NCBI GenBank assembly: GCA_029204225.1
Contig: CM055100.1
Span: 8,324,713 to 8,388,712, forward strand
Reading direction: 5' to 3'
Origin: Diphasiastrum complanatum
Taxonomy: Eukaryota; Streptophyta; Lycopodiopsida; Lycopodiales; Lycopodiaceae
DNA length: 64,000 bases
Both the position numbers and the translations under genes were made by a program. Positions 56,377-64,000 of the stretch are shown piece by piece (the stretch's first letter is position 1; every line of letters begins with the position of its first letter). The notes under the pieces were generated by a model. The model ran no database searches, was not told the DNA's origin, and saw only the letters and a program-made list of their open reading frames with translations.

Positions 56377-57084
56377 TTGATTATCCCATTGTTTACTGCT
56401 CTAATGAAGTTCTAAACTTGTTTTGCCTAAGGTTTGCAACAGTTTTTCTGAGTCTAGGGTGTCATCACTGCCGGGTGAGGCCGGCTGAATATCACTTCTG
56501 TATTTCCCCCATCACTTCCAAGTGATGCTGGGTGAATATCGGTAGCACCCCCCTCCAAAATTTCATCAGTATCCATTTGCTTGCCAACTGAAAATTAAAA
56601 AACAATTTCGTTTAGTTAACACATTCATTACGGGTATAATAGTTACTGAACCAAGCAATGTCTACAAAAACCAATTTACAGACAATTTTTGCTCTCATTT
56701 ACAAATTATACCAATGAATCGGCAAATGGGTACTAAGCAATATAAACCGGAATTAAAATGTCACTGCATCGAAAATCCATTAACAAGTACTAGCTTATAT
56801 AACAATTGCAAAACTAAAACATCTGTTCTTAAAACTAAAAAAACCTACTACGAGCAAGAAGAACCACAAGTCTACAGAAACTCAAAAAAAATTTAATACT
56901 GGCCTAAACCTTCCCCATCCCATCCTTACCTACCACCTTGCATGGCCCACTCAAGTTTTTTAAATAAAACTTGAGTTAAGGGGGCCACCTACCCCCTCCC
57001 CCTCCCCCCACTTCACGGGCCTTACACACGCACCTTCATCTGGCTCTGAAACCCAATTTCAGAGGGCGTAGTCGTGCGCGCACG

Positions 57085-57375
<291 letters not shown>

Positions 57376-58696
57376 ATTTTTTAAGAACCGAAAGAAATTT
57401 GACAAACAATGATTCAACTGAAAAACTCTCATGGTTGAATAAAAGTCATATGCAAATTTAGTATTGCTATTTGAATTTAATCCAGCCCGTTTGTAGAGCA
57501 ATTCTACTTGAAGCATTTAAATCAAAATTGTTCTTAAATCAATATCATTCCTACTCATTCTTACGCATTACTAAATTTGTCACTCATGGAATGATGAGGA
57601 CCCACACTCCTTTTGGTGACAATAAAAATCAAGTGGTGAAAACTAACGTGAGTTGGAATTGTAATAAAGTTAGAATTTGGAGAAATTCTTGAGAACTTTG
57701 ATAGTACCGATTTGTTGGACTCAAATGTCATGTGAGTCATTTGTCAGATCTAGAAATTTTTGACAACTCTATGAGACAAATTCTAAATGAAATCAATTGA
57801 TTTTGGACGATTTGATTGGGAAGTGGATGGTTTTCCTGGCGGAAGAACCTATGGTATGGAACACAAGCCATTCCAAAGGGGGAATCTGAAACTAACCGAA
57901 TCAAATTGACATGAATGTATGGCCATAAATCTAAATGATGCCAAATACTAATAGTCACAAGAAGGTGTTTTCTTGAAAATTTGCGGTATTGATCACGATC
58001 TCCTTTTTTTGGATGAATCAAATCTACAAAAGCAGAGACTTGAAAGCTATTTCTTTATTCTAAGAATATATTAGTGAAATTTCTATAAAAATAATTAGCC
58101 CGATTTCATGTGATTCCTTGGGAAGGTAATTATAATTTCTCATCACCTTGGACGATGTCACATGAATGGTTAGCTTGATTGTTTTCTAATTTGTGGGGGT
58201 TTGTGGGAGTGGGGGGCTCATCGCTTCCATATGAAGAGAAGGATGTGATTAAAGTACTGCAAGATGAGGATGAAGTTGGAAAAGCATACGGTTGCATAGC
58301 TTCCAACTCATGCAAATCATCTCATGCGAATGGACCTACGATCTCCTATTTAATTCATGCAATCTACTACCTTATCAAATTGGTGGGCACTGACGAAGTC
58401 TAGGATATACATGGAGGACCATCTCTAGTGGATAGTCCTCCGTAGAATTTGGATCATAAGGGCGATCCATAACAACTTGTAGAGTATCATATGATTGTGT
58501 AAATAGACTCCTAGACGCTTGTTATGGTGGCTATGGTGCAAGGTGTAAAGCAATGGAGTTTTGTTGGATGTATTCTCTACGGCTCAATGCAGTTGTCACG
58601 GTGTAGAGCGATCACTACGGGGAAATGCGGTTGTTATGGATGAAAGGTGGTCACAATGATTGTGGTGTGTTTTATGACGGTCTCAATGGTTCAAGG
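57376..58696. other. No gene recognised (about 1.3 kb)
   Basis: Several frames of 60-95 codons occur on both strands, but none shows a family motif or a convincing start. No LTR ends or RNA genes were seen. Confidence 0.45.
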
Positions 58697-59095
58697 GTCG
58701 GTTGACATCTGAGAGCATCCGTCGGTCGAGAACTGACGCGAGGGCGTTTGTCAAGATCTGACGTGAGGTCGTCGGTCGAGATCTGACGTGAGGTCGTCGG
58801 TTGAGTTCTGAAGCGAGGTCGTCGGTTGAGATTGGGACGGAGGCTGTCGGTCAAGATCTGACATGAGGTCATCAATCAAGATCTGACGTGAGAGCGTCGG
58901 TCGAGATTGGGACGAAAGCTGTCAGTCGAGATCTGACACGAGGTTATTGGCCGAGATCTGACGCCAGGACGTCAGTCAAAATTCGGGTGGAAACTGTCGG
59001 TCGAGATCTGACACGAGGTCGTCGGTCGAGATCTGATTTGAGAACGTCAGTCAAGATTGGGATGGAAACTGTCGGTCGGGATCTGATGCGAGAGA
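58697..59095. repeat. 25-bp minisatellite with 75-bp higher-order period
   Basis: About 16 units of gtcggtcgagatctgacgtg + aggtc. Every third unit in the centre carries the variant core 'attgggacg..a.gct' (units at about 58825, 58900, 58975 and 59050), giving a 3-unit, 75-bp higher-order repeat. Frames stay open on both strands because 75 is divisible by 3. I do not treat them as genes. Confidence 0.88.
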
Positions 59096-59182
59096 GGGAG
59101 AGCATCCGAGAGAAAGGACAGCATGAATTTGTATACATGGGATGTGTAACCCAATGAAGTCTGGGATACAATCGATGACGAT

Positions 59183-61137
59183 ATGATAAGTGAGGCACCA
59201 ACACCGCCCACTCAAAAACCACAAAAAACTCGGTTACAAACAACTAAATTTATTGATACAAAATTAACCCAGCGTCAAAAACAGATGCGTGAGAAGCTTA
59301 AACAGCAGATCAAGCCCTTGTCAAAAGGGACAGAAACTAAACAATCCGACCAAGCTTCCATGTCCGACAGTGAATTACCTCAGATGATTCCCAAAGTTTT
59401 CGAACCTTTTGTCAACCCACCTTTTGATCTTCCACAGAAGTTCAAAGATTCTACACTGGATGACATTGTTATCCAGCTACCATAGCCGCATCAGGAACCT
59501 ACACCAAGTTCCAACTCCTTTGAAGGACCTGCTAAAACAATTCAACTAAACCTTAAAGATTCTGACGAGGAGATAGATCGAATAGTTCATGTTGATGCAC
59601 ATTTGTCATCAACCCAACTTTATGATCTGGAAACGTTACTCCGCAAATACAGGGATGTATTTGCATGGAATTATACAGAAATGAAAGGAATCCCACTTGA
59701 AATACTTGTCCATAGGATTCCTTTAGAAGACAATGCTAAGCCTATTAGGGCTAACCCTATCGATCTCACTCTGTCTATCGTGAGAGGATCGACGAAGATA
59801 TTAAGAAATTGTTGGATGTTGGTTTCATTTATGAAGTTCAACATAATGATTGGGTATCACCCATTGTGGTTGTACCCAAGAAAAATGGCAAGCTTTGTAT
59901 CTGTGTCGATCTCAAAAACCTTAATACGGTTAGGAAAGAAAGACCATTTTCCCTTGTCTTTAACGACTCAAATCCTCAAGGAAATGGCAAGAGCTGAAGC
60001 TTTCAGCTTCTTAGATGGATTCAGCGGGTATTTCCTTGTTCAAATAGCCCCTGAAGATAAACATAAAACGGCCTTTGCAACAGAGAACGAGGTTTATGCT
60101 TATAGCGTTATGCCTTTTGGCTTATGCAACGCCCCTTCAACGTTCCAAAGGGTCATGCAACTGGCCTTTCAAGATCTGTTACATCGGATCGTGGAGATTT
60201 ATCTCGACGATCTAGGTGTACATTCATCCACAGCTACACACATTGACGCCCTGGAGAAAATCTTCATTCACTATCGTAGATTTGAAATCTCACTAAACCC
60301 TGATAAATGTCAAATATGGATTACCCATGGGGTCATACTCGGGCATATAATTTCAAAGGACAGTATACTGAACCCGTCAAAAATCAAGATTATAGTGGAA
60401 ATTTCCTTACCTGCAACAGTGAAAGAAGTATATGTCTTCCTTGGTCATACAAATTATTATCGCATCTTTATAATCGACTATGCCGGCAAGGCACACCTCG
60501 TTTATTTAGTTGTGGTAGATCCTCGCTGGACCGAAGAACAAATTAAGGCCTTTGAGGAGTTGAAAACAGCCCTCACCATGGCTCCCATACTCCACTCGCT
60601 AGATTACATGAAAGAGTACATACTGACGCAAGTAAGTATGCCATTGGAGGTCTTCTTGCACAACCGGACGAGTATGGCAAAGACTTGCCAATACGTTTCT
60701 TGAGCAGGTAATTGGTGCCTGCTGAAGTAAACTATACAACCACCGAGAGAGAAGCATTGGCGATGGTCTATGCTGTGCAACAAGTAAGAGATTATTTATT
60801 ATGCCAGACCTTTGCGTTTTACACATACCATCAAGCCCTTCTATATATCGTTAATAAATCTTGTAAAACAGGACGTATAGCTCGATGGATGTTGATTTTT
60901 AAGGAATTTAATTTCCACGTAGTCATTCGGAAAGGGACCCAACATTTCATGGTGGACCAACTTTCCAGACTGCCAAGTGCTGAAAAAGCAACTGCACCAG
61001 TCAACGATGATCTCTCTGATACATGCCTTTTTCAGATCGATGCTACACCCTTATGGGCTGAGGAGATCACCCAGTTTCTCACAACAGGTAGACTCAAAGA
61101 AGGTCTAAATACGGTGGCAAAAAATTGTTTTTGCTAA
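59183..61137 (+). pseudogene. Gypsy K: protease-RT linker, reverse transcriptase and RNase H (Tat/Athila-like)
   Basis: Plus strand. A linker (59183-59485, TAG at 59482) is followed by LRKYRDVFAWNYTEMKGIP (59630). RT fingers are frameshifted at 59800-59990 (VGFIYEVQHNDWVSPIVVVPKKNGKLCICVDLKNLN). Palm 59990-60300 has FLDGFSGYFLVQIAPEDKHKTAF, VMPFGLCNAPSTFQR and the catalytic box IYLDDLGVHS. Thumb with LGHIISKDSI and RNase H (60700-61130, ETDY-like region degraded; TEREALAMVYAVQQ, QLSRLPS) follow. Stops and two frameshifts inactivate it. No gag or LTR adjoins on the left, where the minisatellite ends. Confidence 0.87.
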
Positions 61138-61950
61138 AAATAACGCCCTTTTAGTTAATTGTGAAACAACTTTACAAAAGGGGCATTGACGGTATCATTC
61201 GCCGATGTGCTTATGAATCTGAGATACGACCTATCATATCTCAGGCTCACGAGGGCATTGGAGGTTGGCCACCTTTCTGCTGAAGCCACAACAAAGATTA
61301 TCCTTCGAGCAGGACTGTGGTGGCCATCTTTGTTTAAGGACACGTTTGCTATCATTAAAGCATGTGATGTCCGTCAATGAGCCAAGAAAAACACCAAAGC
61401 AGATTTTACGCCGTTGACTCCCATTATAGAAGGCGAAGCCTTCCATAAGTGGGGAATTAACTTTGTTGGACCAATCAGTCCAGCAGCAAAACATACTCAA
61501 GCTCGTTACATCCTCATAGCCATAGATTATGCCACTAAGTGGGTGGAGGCTCGAGCAACGAAGGACGCCAACACAAAAACAGTTGCACGTTTTCTTTACG
61601 AAAACATTATTACACGTTTTGGCTGTCCCATTTAGTTAGTGATCGCGGCACGCAATTTTTAAATTCTGTCATTGATAACCTCCTACGCCATTACCTTGTT
61701 GTTCACAGAAAAAGTACACCGTACTACCCTAGATGTAATGGCCAGGCTGAATCAACTAACAAGACGATATGTAAAATTTTGATCAAGATAGTTGAAACTA
61801 GTCATTCTGATTGAGAAACAAAACTTTTCTCAGCTATTTGGGTTTACCGCACCACCCTGAAGAAAGTCACTGGGTGGGTTACCCCTTTCCACTTAGTATA
61901 TGGTCAAGAGGCGGTAATGCTAGTAGAATTCTTAGTCTCATCATTACGAG
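61138..61950 (+). pseudogene. Gypsy K integrase
   Basis: Plus strand. Zinc finger region RALEVGHLSAEATTKIILRAGLWWPSLFKD (61250-61340), KACDVRQ with an in-frame TGA at 61378. Core: FHKWGINFVGPISP (61440), IDYATKWVEARATKD, then frameshifted VSDRGTQFLNSVIDNLLRHY (61635) and STPYYPRCNGQAESTNKTI (61705), followed by the C-terminal VTPFHLVYGQEAVMLVEF block (61880-61935). Same order and wording as gypsy K2 at 45100-45700. Confidence 0.86.
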
Positions 61951-62399
61951 TCATGGAAACTTTTTCAACAGATCTCCATGAAAAAGCTGCAATCGAACAA
62001 GAACTCAAAATTAGACTATTTACGTTAACCCAGTTATGCGATACAAGACTTATATCTTAATGACCCACCTACAAGCGGCATGTGCGTACTTGAAAAGTGC
62101 ACACAATGACCAAGAACAAAGTTGCAGAGGGTACCCATGTCCCTGTTTCACTTTATGGCAGATTCACAACTGCATTCCCAAAATCTCTATGACTGGGCAC
62201 AATTTGTTTTGAACTGCATTAAGAACAAGCAGTAGACAACAGTACTCGGATATCTCTTGACAGATATCACTCTTCACCAAGTACAGAACAGGCCAAAGCT
62301 TCAACAACACTTGCAGCTTGCGGACAAGGCATGAGAAATTCCCATTGAGTCAACAAAGTCCAAGCGTGCATGATCAAGGGCAACTTCACCATCGGCATC
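61951..62399. other. Decayed downstream part of gypsy K
   Basis: Short frames after the integrase. The expected polypurine tract and 3' LTR could not be identified. Confidence 0.4.
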
Positions 62400-62618
62400 C
62401 TAGCCTAAACGAGTAAACACCAGTATTCTCCTTCTGGGACAGAAACAAACAATGGCTGATTCACCCGAAGAAGATAACACAATATTTTTGATTCTATCTC
62501 TTTGTTGAGGAGATAGATTCTCAAACCACTCTTGATTATATTCTTCGGGCTCCTCGCGAGCTCTTCTCCTAGATGGTCTCCCACTTGACCTTCCACTTGA
62601 CCTACCACTTGAAGACAT
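62400..62618 (-). CDS. Small unidentified ORF (72 aa), Ser/Arg-rich start, possibly gypsy gag N-terminus
   Basis: Minus-strand ORF with MSSSGRSSGRSSGRPSRRRARE followed by EWFENLSPQQRDRIKNIVL. The GRSS repeats and acidic/basic helix recall the first residues of some plant gypsy gag proteins. No downstream gag motif is seen, and its far end runs into decayed sequence. Could equally be a chance frame. Confidence 0.3.
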   Translation of the reverse strand: MSSSGRSSGRSSGRPSRRRAREEPEEYNQEWFENLSPQQRDRIKNIVLSSSGESAIVCFCPRRRILVFTRLG

Positions 62619-62640
62619 TGTATCAAAGAAAAACTTTAAA

Positions 62641-64000
62641 AATTAGAAAGTAGTGGAGAATGGGAGTGAAAGAGTAGTGAGGAGTGTTAGATTAGAAGAG
62701 TAAGCAATGACAAGAAAGCAATAGTTCAATAGCAAGCAAGATCAATAGATTAGAAAGAGATTGTAAGCAATAGCAAGAGCAAGATCACTAGCAAGGAAGA
62801 GCAACCAAAAGCAAGCAAGCAAGCAAGCAAATAAGCAAGATCTATAGAGCTTGGAAGAGCAATAGCAAGCAAGAGCACTAAACACTAGATTAGGAAAACC
62901 ACTAAAACTTGAAAGCAAAAGAAGAGGAGCAAGAATGCTCACGGAAATGGGGTTTTATGGGCATTCAAGTTTCAAGGAAGAGAGGGGAAAAAAACCATGT
63001 GGGAGACCCTCCCACATGCGAAGAGAGGGACAAAAACCGTTTTGTCCCCCACATGGGCTTGCATGATTTAAATGTCATGCAAGTCGTAATCTTTTCTAGA
63101 TTTTATGAGAATATTTCAATGTAGAATTTGACATAAAATCTTACATAAAATATATTTTTTAATATGATGAAACATAAAAAATCAATTCAAAGATCATTAT
63201 GGTAGTATTTAATTGTTAAAACTAGCTTTATATTGTTATAAATTTTATTTTTCTTGAGATTTGACATACAAGACAAAATCATGAGATACAAAATAGTACA
63301 TATTGTTATTAAACAAGTAATTTGACAAGGTTTTTAGGATTTTATGACATAATATTATGTCAAATCGATGATTTCATAAAAAATTTAGTTTACTAATAAT
63401 CTAGCTGTTATAGATTTGATATAATTTGATGACATAATTATATGGTCAAATAGAAAAATTTTGCTTTTGTCATGTGACCTCTTAAATGGTTGCACGGGGT
63501 CATTTAGATTCATGATCAAAATCATGTATGCTATATTGAGAACCTTAGTGATTTGTGACCTATATGAAATATCTTTTTAATTGTTGGTGTGTGACCTATA
63601 TTACCTTATATGAAATCATAGTTATTAGTTGAAATATCATTTAGCATTGTAATAAAGATGTTGATCAATGACGTGCTAGCTAGTATATGATTGATTGACA
63701 TTGTCCAATTGCTCATCTTTTCTTTTCGATTCGAGGAACATCATCTTGCATACAAAGCAACCATAGATAGAAAGGGCGAATGCATATTGCTCCTCATGAG
63801 ATACCATGGCACACTAGGCCAATCCAAAGAGATTTATCACTAAACAACTCGAGCCAGGTATTAATTAATCGAATGAGTGATTGAGTGGGCAATCAATCAA
63901 TTGAGTATATGACTGATTGTTTGATTTTGATCATTCCATCTTGAAAGAAAGATTGAGTGAGATCATCACTCATCCTGGACAAGAGTTCAAACTGAAAGCT
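62641..64000. other. AT-rich end of the window, no gene recognised
   Basis: 62700-62900 is rich in 'agcaagcaag' and 'aatagcaag' motifs of low complexity. From 63130 the sequence is very AT-rich with no frame worth naming. 63797-63842 is the inverted 46-bp match to 49103-49148 inside copia Y gag. Confidence 0.5.

Noticed and set aside
58697-59095. CRISPR-like array
   Set aside because: Units follow each other directly without unique spacers, and the setting is a plant-type genome. It is a minisatellite.

Overview
The window looks like repeat-dense nuclear DNA of a streptophyte (plant lineage). Nearly all recognisable coding sequence belongs to plant-type Ty1/copia and Ty3/gypsy LTR retrotransposons, most primed by the initiator-tRNA type site TGGTATCAGAGC. 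There are minor LINE remnants and long GA/CT microsatellites. One well-preserved host gene stands out: an eight-exon gene at 31546-33834 encoding a 282-residue LCIB/LCIC (theta-type) carbonic-anhydrase family protein with all three predicted zinc ligands (Cys54, His114, Cys138). That family is characteristic of algae with a CO2-concentrating mechanism. From memory it is rare in land plants and reported from hornworts, so a non-flowering streptophyte is more likely than an angiosperm. The species cannot be fixed from sequence alone.

Layout. 0-5.5 kb: degenerate copia and LINE pieces. 5.55-8.49 kb: 3' half of copia element Y. 8.49-9.79 kb: 3' half of copia element X. 9.8-12.7 kb: a gypsy LTR end, then degenerate copia G. 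12.8-20.3 kb: a GC-richer complex of inverted copies of a large non-autonomous LTR element, P, with 1.23-kb LTRs, a non-coding interior, a 252-bp tandem repeat and an array of small hairpins after the primer-binding site. 20.3-28.4 kb: copia F nested in copia E, then a microsatellite and copia D. 29.8-30.2 kb: LINE tail. 31.5-33.8 kb: the LCIB-like gene. 34.9-35.1 kb: a UDP-glycosyltransferase fragment. 35.7-42.1 kb: gypsy gag debris and copia C, which has an uninterrupted 1063-codon ORF. 42.1-46.5 kb: copia J and I and gypsy K2 pieces. 46.5-49.4 kb: 5' half of Y. 49.4-51.8 kb: 5' half of X. 51.8-57.4 kb: gypsy element M. 58.7-59.1 kb: 25-bp minisatellite with a 75-bp higher-order period. 59.2-61.9 kb: gypsy K pol.

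The main structural result is a predicted inversion of about 41 kb (roughly 8.49-49.39 kb). Two different retrotransposons are each cut in two, with the halves at opposite ends of this interval and in opposite orientation. Element Y has its 5' LTR at 46521-47383 and 3' LTR at 5559-6506, flanked by the same 5-bp target duplication (CGATA). Element X has its 5' LTR at 51188-51841 and 3' LTR at 9132-9785, each 654 bp, flanked by CTAGA. X sits inside an LTR of gypsy element M, and that LTR is also split between 51842-51900 and 9786-9896. Inverting the interval would reunite all three. The LCIB-like gene, the P complex and copia C, D, E, F, G, I and J lie inside it. The alternative is an assembly misjoin.

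Other points of interest: a 10-bp palindrome with a G-box core (CACACGTGTG) occurring seven times, almost only in copia LTRs; a pol ORF in C whose tail, shared with X, carries YDGD where the reverse transcriptase YVDD box should be; and a probable GC-AG intron in the host gene. All coordinates were worked out by hand and may be off by a few bases.
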